A DNA stretch of 20,000 nucleotides, taken from NCBI RefSeq assembly GCF_000091045.1, contig NC_006686.1, positions 292,501 through 312,500 on the forward strand, in the 5' to 3' direction. This document shows, piece after piece, positions 7,677 to 17,443 of this stretch. This stretch comes from Cryptococcus deneoformans JEC21 (Eukaryota > Basidiomycota > Tremellomycetes > Tremellales > Cryptococcaceae). The notes under the pieces are model-generated. The model ran no database searches. It saw only the letters and a list, made by a program, of their open reading frames with translations, and had not been told where the DNA came from. The stretch's first letter is position 1; each line of letters opens with the position of its first letter. Both the position numbers and the translations under genes were made by a program.

Positions 7677-10218
7677 TTAGACCTTGACTCCTTGCCCAGC
7701 CAAGAACCTCTTCAAATCATACAAAAGCTCAATTTGCTCAGGCTGGGTCAAGGAAGTGACTACAGCCTGCATGATTCCACCGACAGTCACGTTTTGGATC
7801 TAGAAACAGAAAATAAGCATAAGCGTCAGAAGAAGATGAATTCAGTTTAACGTACTCGGATGAGTGAGCTGTAATAAACGTAAGAGAAAAGACCCATCAT
7901 GAACCTGCAGCAATGCTCGTGAGCATCTACACAACAACCACAAACTGCCCAACACTTACTGGCAGTCCATTCGGTCAGTCATACCACCATGTCCAGGGAT
8001 AGAGTGACCAAAGTCCTTGATGTTGAAAGCTCGCTTAAAGCCGGAAGCAAAAAAGCCGCCAAAGGGAGCCACCAAAGAGGCGAAGGTGGCCATAACGAGA
8101 CAGTGGATTTGGAAGGGAGCGTAGGGGATGGAAGGTGGGGGGTGGCCGAGCTACATTAAAAGAATGAGCAATGGCCCGAAAAAAATCTTAATGGCAGAAT
8201 GACGCTTACGATAGTCTGAAGAGCTTGCCTGGCGACACCGGTAAACTCGAAACTGTGCCACATAAAGACAGGGTTGGGTCGGCAAGTCACCTGAGAGAAG
8301 ACATTGGTACCAAGATCACGGGCGGGGCAGATCATGTAAGGATATCGCATCCAGAATGTACCCCACTGAACGTCATGGTAAATGCACTGCCAAGCCTGAA
8401 AGCAATATCGAAGACTCACAGCAATGCCGAACAAAAGAGTGCAGATGAAAGCGCCCACGAAGCCTTCGACAGTCTTTTTAGGACTCAACTTGATCAGAGG
8501 AGTCTTACCGAAAAGCTTGCCTACAAGTACGTACGTGTACATTAGCAACTGGGATAGAACAGTCAAAGACAGGACACGCACCGCAAACGTATGCCATAAC
8601 ATCGTTACAGATGACCAAGGATGCAGGAACGAAGAACCACACCAAACCTTCGAGAATGTTGTTCACGATGAAATGGCTATCAGGGTCAGTTATCTGGAGA
8701 AGAATCATGAAAACCAAGACTCACCTAGACACCACAATGAGCAAGAGTGAAATATGGACCCAACAGAAGAGAGCAAATTGCTGACGAAGGTACTGCCTCT
8801 GGAGATTTGCGACGAACCCAACAAAGCCTTTAAGACAAGTCAGTGGCATGCGCCAGTCATCAAGAGAAAGGATACTGACCAACAACATAAAGCATGAAGC
8901 TAATAAATCGGTGGTTGCGAGCAAAGGGGATGAAATAAGCGTCCACAAAGACAATGTGCTTGAAGTAATAGATAATAGATTCGCCGTAGAGGAAGTAGTT
9001 GGCCACGACGAAGAAATACCTGACAGAACTGTTTAGTATTAATAAGAAAGGAATTGTTGGGTATTACAGACCAGTTGATAGTCTTGTTCCAGCTGTCGCC
9101 TTGCTCTCCAGGAGTAGCAGCCTTGGAACCACCGTCTGAATTACGTTCCAGTCATCAGATGACATTATATTACACGATTATGTCAATAACTCACGGTCAC
9201 GAAGGTCGAAAAGAGCAGTGACCTCATTGTAGACAAGCGTTTGACACAACATGACGAGAAGGATCATGTAGGGGTGACCCATACAGAGAAGAACTGCAAA
9301 AAAACTCTGAGCATGGAATTTGGAGGGTAAGGTAAAGACCTACCGATGAAGCCGCCGATCATGATAAAGGTCCAGATCGTCCTCTCAATCATGTTGCGAT
9401 TTTTCTTGGGAGCAATGGTTTTCTCGCCTTCCTTGCCCTCGCCGGGAGCAAGACCATCCTCAAACTTGACAGCAATCTTGCTAGGGCTAGCAGAGTTCAT
9501 GACGTTTCCAGGACCAGCGGGTGTAAAGTCTTGAGGAGTCTTCCTTTTCCTGTTGGCAGGGAGAGCATTGCCAGTCGGTTGAGGAAGAGTAGCCGGCAGG
9601 GAAGGAGAGAAGTTTGAAGAAGGGGGGCTAGAAGAGCGGGCAGCGTCGGCCTTCTTGGGAGTCTCCTTCTTCTGTTCCTTATTTTCCTCTTTTTTCTCAG
9701 GGACCGCGGTAACAGGCTTAGTCTTCTTGGGAGCGATGTCGGGAATCTGCTTCTCTAAGGCGGGAATTTGGGAAGGACTGGTGGTAGAATGTTCGAGTTC
9801 AGTCTTCGCCGGACTAGAAGCCTGTTGCTTAGGCGCTTCTTGAGGGATAGGAGCTTCTATATTCGTCTCTGGAAATTCCTCCGCGCCAGGGACTGAAGGA
9901 GTACCAGGGCTTTCGGTTTCGGAACCTGACTGCTTGTTGGACTTTGATTTTCCGTCCAGGCCCTTGGAAGCTTGTCGAGCCAGCCGCTTTCGTGCAGACT
10001 TGGACAACGTAGCAGTTTGACTTTGAGACCCGGAAGGATTTTCGGGAGAACTGTGGGCAAATTGGTTCAGCTTGGATCTCGCGAAAGCAGGAGGCGCCAA
10101 CTCACGTCTCTACAGGGGCCTCCTCCTCCTCCTCAACTTCTTCATGTTCGGCAGCGCCTTTATTGAGCAGCTCATACATGCCACCACTAAACAGGGGTTG
10201 ACCTCTGTGTGACGACAT
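7677..10218 (-). CDS. CDS1: Phosphatidate cytidylyltransferase (CDP-diacylglycerol synthase), 12 exons
   Basis: Exons complement of: 10106-10218, 9344-10050, 9195-9293, 9072-9135, 8880-9019, 8725-8827, 8582-8676, 8420-8520, 8210-8365, 7960-8150, 7856-7904, 7677-7799; 646 aa. It makes CDP-diacylglycerol from CTP and phosphatidate, the precursor of PI, PS, PG and cardiolipin, in the ER membrane. Residues 562-588 hold the full CDS signature: S562-x-x-K565-R566-x4-K571-D572, PGHGG 578-582 and DRMD 585-588. Earlier blocks ([44 protein letters not shown]) are typical of eukaryotic CDS1. Several transmembrane helices start at about residue 258. The preceding 250 or so residues are an unusually long hydrophilic extension, acidic at 25-33, then Ser/Pro/Lys-rich with Lys-Glu runs, and basic just before the first helix. 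All exon phases agree. Confidence 0.96.
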
Positions 10219-11806
10219 GACTGTTGTTTTGGGGAAATTTTGGGTTGCAAGATGGAAGATGGAAGGAAAAAGATGAACAATGAAATGGCAGCCACAAAAA
10301 GGCAGCGGTTGAGAATTGGAGACAAGGCGGCCGGCGGTGACGTTGCAGCAGCTTGCAGAAATCACGGAAACAAATTTATCACTGGCCAATCACACATCAG
10401 GCGTCTCCCGCACCAAACGAAATTACAAAATTCATCATGAAAGTTCCTCCAACATCTCTATCACCTTTCTCCTTCTCATCTATCCTTCAAGTTTCGTCTT
10501 TTCTCAAATACCATGATTACTTAATGTGGGTCACATTCTATTAATATCCCCGCTTCTGCCTCCCTTCCCGTTTGGATGAGCGTAACAATCCAACTCCTAA
10601 AGCCCTGTCGTCCCTCGAACCTCTTTAGTTAGGTTTGAGTAAGAGGGCAGGACGTGCGCCGGGTAGGACCGGACAGCTGGAGGACCTTAATTACACATGA
10701 CCTGAACTTCATTGACCACCTTCTTGTTGTGTGATAGACAGCCTGAAGAGTTGCATGTGCTAACAATAGTGTTTTTCAGATTACTCAATAAGATGAGGAT
10801 CGCGGCTACTTCAACAGATGTTCTTTCTTGATAGGCTCTGGGTGAGTGTTTTTTCTTACCCTCTTTCTCATGTTCAATGGAGCGCTATGAAGATAAACCA
10901 CATACCATACATACTTTACCTCATTCGCCGGCGATTCGTCGTGATTAGCGTGACACTTCAGCCTTGACTGAGCGCTCCTACTTTCCACACCTTCCTTCCT
11001 TACCTGTTAGGATTATTATAATGGAAGTGCTGACTCTAAGTAGCTGTAGAATCTCAAGCTCTTGAGTCATCCCTCTTCATGGCACCGCGCCAAGTCACAT
11101 GAGTAAGTTGTAAAAACCGGCTTTGCCCCTTCTTTCTATTGTGATGAAAATCTTTCGATGGGCGGACAGATCCTAATCCCGTGCGCTCTGCGCTAAACAC
11201 CTCGTGTACAAAAGTAGGTGGGGAAAGGGAATTGGTGAATTCATCGTGATCTGAATCTTCCATACATCTTGCCTTCTCCAAGCCCGGGCGCATTATTGTA
11301 TGGTCAGTTGCTGACTGCTATCACAGAGACTAGTCACTTTGTGATCAGAGTAAGGTAAGCGTCATGCCCACACCCTCCTCCAATATTCCAGCGGGTTTGT
11401 CAACCTAGCGTGGCAACGATATGAAGGTTCATCTGTGCAATGCGCTGTTTCGTGCTGGCAGCCAGGCTAGGTTGTCATATCACTAGATAGCCTTCTTGTA
11501 TCTCTTCAGTTTGCATTGTTCTGGAATGCATCACTCGTTTTATCATGATTGGATCGTCTTTTGAGACCAGCCACGAACAGCTATAGATATTTCTAAATTC
11601 GGCGTTGTTAGCAGTATGGAACAGTTGTACATATACCGAGGCGTAAGCCGTGGACCAACAATGTTGTGACTGCCTCCACCACTACGCGGGAGACAGCGAC
11701 CGACCGACCGACGGATAATCACGACATGAATACTTTTCGCATAAATGCACTACATGATTATAACTTGACTTGCTATATCATCAACCCACGATCTGCGACG
11801 TTCGAA
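10219..11806. other. 1.6-kb divergent intergenic region (CDS1 / MON1)
   Basis: Serves as upstream region for both genes. A CCAAT box lies at 10386-10390, and four tandem CGAC units at 11697-11712 sit about 95 bp before the MON1 start. Two short minus-strand frames (11054-11293 and 10806-10988) are rich in charged residues but match nothing I know, and I found no convincing splice between them. No tRNA or transposon signature was seen. The length is large for this compact genome, so an unannotated non-coding RNA is possible but unsupported. Confidence 0.4.
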
Positions 11807-14239
11807 ATGACTTCTGAAAGCGAGCCAAATACATCACTCCCGTTTAGCCCTATACAACAGACGCTGCCGGCGACGCCCTCTCGCTCGACCTCACAAGTAT
11901 CAATGGTTTCTGCCGAAGCCTTATTGTCCCATAGCAGCCCCACAAAGCAACTCACGCCATCACACCGTTCGTCTCTACCTTCGGCACTACCTTATAATAC
12001 TCTTCTTAATGCACCGGCAGGTAGTCCTGCGTTAAGGGCACGCGCCTCGACAGCTTCATCAAGTCGAGCACCTTCGGTCTTGGACGACGCTCGTGTAGAG
12101 CATAACGATAGTGAAACTCAAGTCTTAGAAATAACACCACCAATGGATAATTATGAGCTTGATGGAGGTAGTGACCACACAAGTTTGCCTTCTGATGCGT
12201 CCTCCATCAAGGGCAAGGAGAAGCAGCGATCGAATGATCGCAATGAGATTGAAACTGTGGGAGCTGGAGGGGAAATGGCTTTGCCTTCGGGAGATGCTAG
12301 AAAAGGACTGAAAGAACTTGTGCGGAGGAGCACTACAGCGGATAAAGGTTATGGAGGGCATGATCACCGTCGGCTATCGGAAAAGCTTTCACAAAGTATG
12401 TCAAGGCCATGGCCATCTTTCATCGTTTGTGGCTAACTTTGACTAGCAGATGAAAATCTACAAATTCTGATAACACAGTCAGACAAGATGTCCTATTCGC
12501 CTCGATTGTATTATGTTTTAACGAATGCTGGAAAACCCGTTTTCTGCTCGTGGGTTTTCTAACCTTATCTGCTTATGCGGATCTGCCGTAACTAAATGAC
12601 ACAGACATACCCGCCCCTCTGAGGATGATGTTACTAACCTCATGGGTGTCGCGCAAGCATTAATATCCATCTTTGCCGACGATGATGATCGATTAAGGCA
12701 GGTTCTCAGTCAGGTAGTGTCACAAAGTCGTAAATGACCTGGTCTTTAGATACATCATTAAAGGCAACCATCGCGTAGCATTTCTGTTAAAAGCACCGCT
12801 GTATCTATTCTGTGTCAGTGATTGGGGAGAACCCGAGCATGTTGTAAATACCCAACCACATGCCACCGCTACGCATAGCTGATCTATATCAAGTTACGGC
12901 TACAACTGGAATATATTCATCTCCAAATCCTTTCAGTCGTATCCTCCACTCAACTCCTCAGGCTATTCCAGAGACGAAGTAATGCCGACCTCTCGACGTT
13001 ATTGGAAGGTGAACTATGTTGTGAAACAGGAGGAATAGTGCTAACATTGTATATAGGGACAGAGCCGTTCTTGAGCAATCTGATCGACTGTTCGCAATAT
13101 GACTTCAGTTTCCTTACATCTACTCTCCAGCCCCTCAGGATGGCTCCTGCTTTGAGAGATACTAGTGCGGCAGCCTTGATGCCTCCGTCCAAATTCAAGG
13201 TGCGTGTTTCACCAACTGGCCGTCAGTTTCAGATCCATTGTACTGAGCAAATTTTCTTAGGATTTGTTATATGTGCTTCTGATAGCAGGTGGACATATTG
13301 TAACTGTCTTGCGACCTAGAAAACATTCAATACATCCGTCCGGTCAGTATTATTCCCTGTCACTCCTCACCTGTGTAAGCTAATTGCCCGCTTCCGTTAG
13401 ATTTGCATTTGCTTCTGAACACGATCGCTTCTTCGTCAGCACTTCGTACCACTGAAACATGGCTTCCCATTTGCTTCCCCAAGTTCAATCCTTCTGGATT
13501 TGTTCACGCTTACATCAGTTACGTTTTGGAGGACGTGGGTCTGGTATTCGTAAGCGCAGATAGAGAAGCATTTGAAGACCTCAGAGTATGGAAGGATATG
13601 GTTCTGGAGGTACGTCAACTGTGTTTGAGAAAAAATAGCATCGCTAATATTTCTGCAGAAGCTTGAACAAGATAAAACTCTCAGCAGAATACAAGAAGCT
13701 ATACCTTTGCACCCATATACGATATGTAAGTGTTGATTAGACCAATTGGTTATGACAATTGATCCACATATAAGCTTCTGTGGGATGTCCTGGCTTACGC
13801 CATTTCATCTACAAATCTCGTCAACATGTTCAAATCACTCAACCCATATGGGAAGCTCCCTATGAGGATGGTTCAACAAACCAGAAACGGTCAGCTCGGA
13901 CTCGACAACCTGAAGAACTTGTGGGCTAACTCAGAGCTATAGACTTGTTACGACCTACCAAAAGCTGCACGATGCCGTTCATGCCAAGTCTGGACAGGCT
14001 TCCGCCCTCAAACTGGTCTACATCTCTACAGAACATGAAGCCTGTCTTGTTTGGGTAAGCGCCTGCCCAGGTTCATCGAGCAGAACTAATAGTCACAGGC
14101 TACGAAACCGTTTGAGCTTTATATCACTGTATCACCCCAGCTTTCCAAGTCAGCTGTTGTAGCGGCTGCCAACAATGTTGCCAAATGGGTGCTTGCGGAG
14201 GAAGGAAGAATATTTCTCAAAGATGCCCCTGTATTCTGA
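11807..14239 (+). CDS. MON1: Vacuolar fusion protein MON1 (Mon1-Ccz1 Rab7 GEF subunit), 12 exons
   Basis: Exons: 11807-12395, 12450-12549, 12605-12697, 12750-12843, 12894-13008, 13057-13199, 13261-13342, 13401-13609, 13659-13725, 13775-13889, 13943-14054, 14099-14239; 619 aa. With Ccz1 it activates Ypt7/Rab7 on late endosomes, vacuoles and autophagosomes. The first about 200 residues are Ser/Thr/Pro-rich and disordered. The longin core starts near Tyr217 (RLYYVLTNAGKPVF) and continues with NLMGVAQALISIFADDDDRL, RVAFLLKAPLYLFCVSDWGE and LRLQLEYIHLQILSVV. LLYVLLIAGGHIVTVLRPRK, then the C-terminal longin segments, also match Mon1. Intron 3 (12698-12749) must be GC-AG. Intron 1 ends in TAGCAG and either AG keeps the frame. 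An in-frame ATG at 11726 would add 27 residues; I prefer 11807 (A at -3), with moderate certainty. Confidence 0.94.
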
Positions 14240-14429
14240 CCGCACAACGATGGCAAAATGCAGAATAATAATGACAATGGTACCTGAAGTTCAAAACATC
14301 CTCCCAATCCTTATTAACCCTCTTACGGGCCAGGAGTTCACACAGGCAACGCGTAATAATACCTAGGACGTGTTGTTTGTGCTGATACTACTATTCTTCG
14401 TTCTGCACAAAAAAGCCAGAAGAAGATGA

Positions 14430-14437
14430 TGACGTCA
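14430..14437. promoter_or_regulatory. Perfect CRE palindrome TGACGTCA
   Basis: An exact 8-bp ATF/CREB (bZIP) consensus lies 190 bp after the MON1 stop and 289 bp before the PP28-like gene start. It is therefore placed as an upstream element of the latter. One perfect site can occur by chance; binding is inferred. Confidence 0.35.
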
Positions 14438-14463
14438 GGCCGTGCTTGCTAATTAACTATTGT

Positions 14464-14469
14464 AATAAA
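14464..14469 (+). terminator. Candidate poly(A) signal AATAAA for MON1
   Basis: AATAAA lies 225 nt after the MON1 stop in an A/T-rich patch. Fungal polyadenylation signals are loose, so this is only a candidate. Confidence 0.25.
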
Positions 14470-14725
14470 TAACGTTTGACGGCATTAACCGCCTCAGGCA
14501 CATCCTTGGCTCTGCTGGTCAAAAGCCGTTGCAGCTATTCGCTCACACGTCTTCAGGATCTTTTTTCAACAACAACTTTGGTCATCTCAAGAGTAAATCG
14601 CATTGACTGAAGAAGTTTATCTTGTATAGACAACCTTATACCGCGAGAAAACCCTTGGACGGTACGAAAGGCGCTTGCGATTCTCTTAAATTACCAACTC
14701 TACACACAACCTTAAAATCATCAAA

Positions 14726-15640
14726 ATGGGTCGCGGTGGCGGTGTTTCTTCTAGAGGTCGAGGGTGAGATTTTTTTCATTGACTCGAAGTTATGTACCTT
14801 TGGGTGGACTTTTATTGACACTATTTTTTTTCTTTTTCTTTTCCTTCGAAATTGTAGCAAGTTCAAGGTTGCCCGGGGAGGTGGTCGACACTTTTCGCGT
14901 GATCTCGATCCCAGATTTAACAAGCCAGTATCTGAATCTTCCGAGGAGGAATCTTCTGAAGAAGAGTCATCTGAGGATGAAACCGCCCAGCAAAATGAAC
15001 AGCTTGCTCCCGAGATGGCTGCCTTGAACCTCAAGCTTGGAAACACTGTTGCTCTCGATGATGAAGATCAAGAACCCGGGATGAGCAGAGCAGAGAAGAA
15101 AGCCATGAAGAAGGCCCAGGGTGAGAAGAAAGTTACTATCCAAGAGCCTGAGGACAGTGGAAGTGAAAGTGACGAGGAGGAAGTCATGCCTGCACCCGTA
15201 CCAAAAGGAAAGGCTAAAGTGGCCAAGAAGGCCGAGCCCGTTCAGATGTCAAGAAAGGAGCGGTGAGTCATGCGATCGTTACTGGGAAGGACATCGTGCT
15301 AACACCTTGTCATTAGTGAGGCGGCAGAGAAGAAGGCTGCTGAACAGAGATATCAGAACCTCCACGCCCAGGGTGAGAAGCATGTTAATCTGATGATTTC
15401 ATATAAGCTGATCACGGATAATTATTACTAGGCAAAACAATGGAAGCCAAAACAGATTTGGCTCGATTGCAAGAAGTCAGGGCTCGACGAGAGGCAGCTG
15501 CTGCTCAACGAAAAGCTGAAGCCGAGGGTGAGTCCCCTTCCCTACAAACATTGTACGGAGCTCATGATTGTCTACGAAACACAGAAAAGGCCCAGGAGGC
15601 AGCTGCGAAGAAGGAAAAGTTGCTTGCAAAGAAGATCTGA
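14726..15640 (+). CDS. PP28/PDAP1-type casein-kinase substrate phosphoprotein, 5 exons
   Basis: Exons: 14726-14763, 14858-15262, 15317-15372, 15432-15527, 15585-15640; 216 aa. Related to the 28-kDa heat- and acid-stable phosphoprotein (PDAP1), a small, highly charged and largely disordered cytosolic protein whose function is little understood. The N-terminus is Gly/Arg-rich (GRGGGVSSRGRGKFK). Residues 38-55 are a repeated S-S-E-E-E tract full of casein kinase 2 sites. The family domain spans about 142-210: SRKEREAAEKKAAEQRYQNL, then GKTMEAKTDLARLQEVRARR and a Lys/Ala/Glu helix. Joining exons 3 and 4 restores HAQGKT, a family hallmark, which confirms the splice. Intron 1 (94 nt) is longer than its neighbours and ends in a dense T-rich tract. 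The exact role in this organism cannot be read from the sequence. Confidence 0.9.
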
Positions 15641-15776
15641 CCAGCTACGTGAACAAGGGTGTTTGTCATTGATGTTAAAGTCACTGTGAGGATAGAATGC
15701 CTGTTCCTTGTTTCTAGATCATAATCTCTTATCCTGTATACATCGGTCTATCTTCATGCAAATATGAGTCTCCCAC

Positions 15777-16655
15777 CTATTCAGATTTGTAGTCGTCGTC
15801 GACTTGCAGACGATGAACCAAGAGTTGGTGAGGCGCTAAAGCAATGTCATTATATGGGCGATGGGGGGAAACGTTGGCTGGAAACGTACCTCCATCCTCG
15901 TCGAATTGAGGACCTTTAGCGACGTATCCCAGCTTTTCATAGAAAGGGATAGCATGTATCTTTTGTTGATTTATAAAAATGGTCAGTGGTGGAGCTCATC
16001 CCAAGTGGACAAAGTACCTGATACTTACTTGGGAATGACATTTGATAGTGATCCACTTTTCACCTTGTTCTTCGATGATTTTACCAAGTGATTCCTTCAC
16101 TGCGTTTTGGCGCACAAAGTTCTCCATCCCTTCAACAAGCACCCTTCCGAATCCAAATTTTCTATAGTCTTTCAAAATCGCCAATCTCGTAAGTTTGCTT
16201 TTACCCGGGACGAAGCGAATAGTCCCGATTGGCTTCTCAGTCGTAGTAGGTGTATCGTTTGTTGGCGGAAGAGAAGAAGTGGAGACGTCGGGGGGTGAGG
16301 AGATGGGAATGGTGAGCAGGAAATGGAAAGAGTGAGGGTCATACCTATTACCGCCTAGGTATCAGCGAGGTGCGTCACTCGCGGATAGTTGGATCTCCAG
16401 ATAGGACTACATACTCGTCCATTTCGTCCTCAACGGTAAACCCTTGCTCTACACAGAAGACTGTACCATATACAGAGCGTTGTCAGCGACCTTTTAAAAC
16501 TCGCCTGTGGGATTAATCGACGTCTCGAGAAAAACAAAAAAAAACACGCCCGACGCACCTTCCATTCGGATGTCATAGCAAGCTTCAACTTCATTTTTTG
16601 TGTTGGCCAGCTTGAGAGTATAGGAGGGCCGGACAGGTCTATTTGAGCTGGACAT
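15777..16655 (-). CDS. GNAT-family N-acetyltransferase (ElaA-like), 5 exons
   Basis: Exons complement of: 16559-16655, 16415-16460, 16029-16344, 15890-15959, 15777-15835; 195 aa. It should transfer an acetyl group from acetyl-CoA to an unknown amine. CYDIRMEVFCVEQGF followed by MDEYD resembles the ElaA-type entrance (VF-VEQ...D-D). Acetyl-CoA motif A is LTRLAILKDYRKFGFGR, with the pyrophosphate loop R109-K-F-G112-F-G114. Motif B is IPFYEKLGYVAKGPQF, and the end GAPHQLLVHRL is typical of the group. A Ser/Thr/Pro loop at 63-83 separates the first strands. Intron 1 is 98 nt, long for this window. The gene converges on the PP28-like gene with 136 bp between stop codons. Substrate and cellular role are not readable; no targeting signal was seen. 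Confidence 0.88.
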
Positions 16656-17443
16656 TGTACACCTCAAAGCTACGGCTGGTTGATTATGGTGATGGTTACT
16701 GATGACACTGCGTGTATAAAGAAGGTGAATTTCCCGACGCGACGCGAGCGCGATCAAGTAATAATTGGCGAGATAAGTCGAAATTGTGATGACCGCGTAT
16801 CACGGTGGACGAAATTCGCAGGTGTTTCTTATTAGAGCTTGACAAAACAATGATTCAGTCCATCATGGGGTTATCCTCTTGATCTTGTTGTCTGAGCAAG
16901 GTAGCGTATGGTGAAAACCACATTGATGGAATATTATTTATAACATCATGTCTCTGAGTCTCTAATAATGATACGGACCATCCGCCGGCCTCCAGCTTGA
17001 ATGACAACACCAGCTTCATATTTCCCCTCTCCTTAGATATACTCTTGGCAACGATACGACACACGAAAATACGCATTAACGTATCTTTCTCTTAACCTTT
17101 TATTTTTATCCAGCTCTTGAATAATACCGGATATTCTAATTAATATGAATACCGTTGTCGCACAGAAACAGCAAGCTGGCGTAACATAAAGGATACCGAC
17201 CAATGTGCGATTGGCCACTGAAACGCAGGTTCGCATGGCTCTATTGAACTTTTCTTCCTTACATCTACCTCCCTAATAGCCCCCTTCCTTTACCTCTCCC
17301 CTTTTTTTTTCAACCAATCTCGCTTCACCAACACTCGGCCCAATATGGTAAACCTAATATAGAGGAATACCGGTTTCAGAGACGGGGGAAGGATACATCA
17401 TCAGAGGAGCTAATATATAGTCCATCCACCGGGTGATTCCAAG
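16656..17443. promoter_or_regulatory. Divergent intergenic region (GNAT / NAPE-PLD-like)
   Basis: No gene is supported in these 788 bases. On the plus strand a C/T-rich stretch at about 17250-17310, with a 10-T run, is followed by CCAAT at 17314-17318, about 125 bp before the NAPE-PLD-like start. This looks like a fungal core promoter. Short minus-strand frames at 16855-17236 have no recognisable product. Confidence 0.4.

Larger units (their letters stand above)
14240..14725 (+). other. MON1 3' region and PP28-gene promoter
   Basis: No gene is seen in these 486 bases. They should contain the MON1 3' UTR and the promoter and 5' UTR of the PP28-like gene. A CRE palindrome and an AATAAA are listed separately. 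Confidence 0.4.

Noticed and set aside
10693..10698. CACATG as an inositol-response (UASINO-like) element for CDS1
   Set aside because: Only the six-base core fits, the flank differs from the yeast consensus, it lies about 475 bp from the start, and this regulation is not established for basidiomycetes.
11139..11256. Possible box C/D snoRNA (GTGATGA then CTGA)
   Set aside because: The boxes are about 110 nt apart, no terminal stem pairs around them, and CTGA is common by chance.
14636..15046. 136-aa minus-strand frame rich in Ser
   Set aside because: It is the antisense of the acidic Ser-Glu tract and intron of the PP28-like gene.
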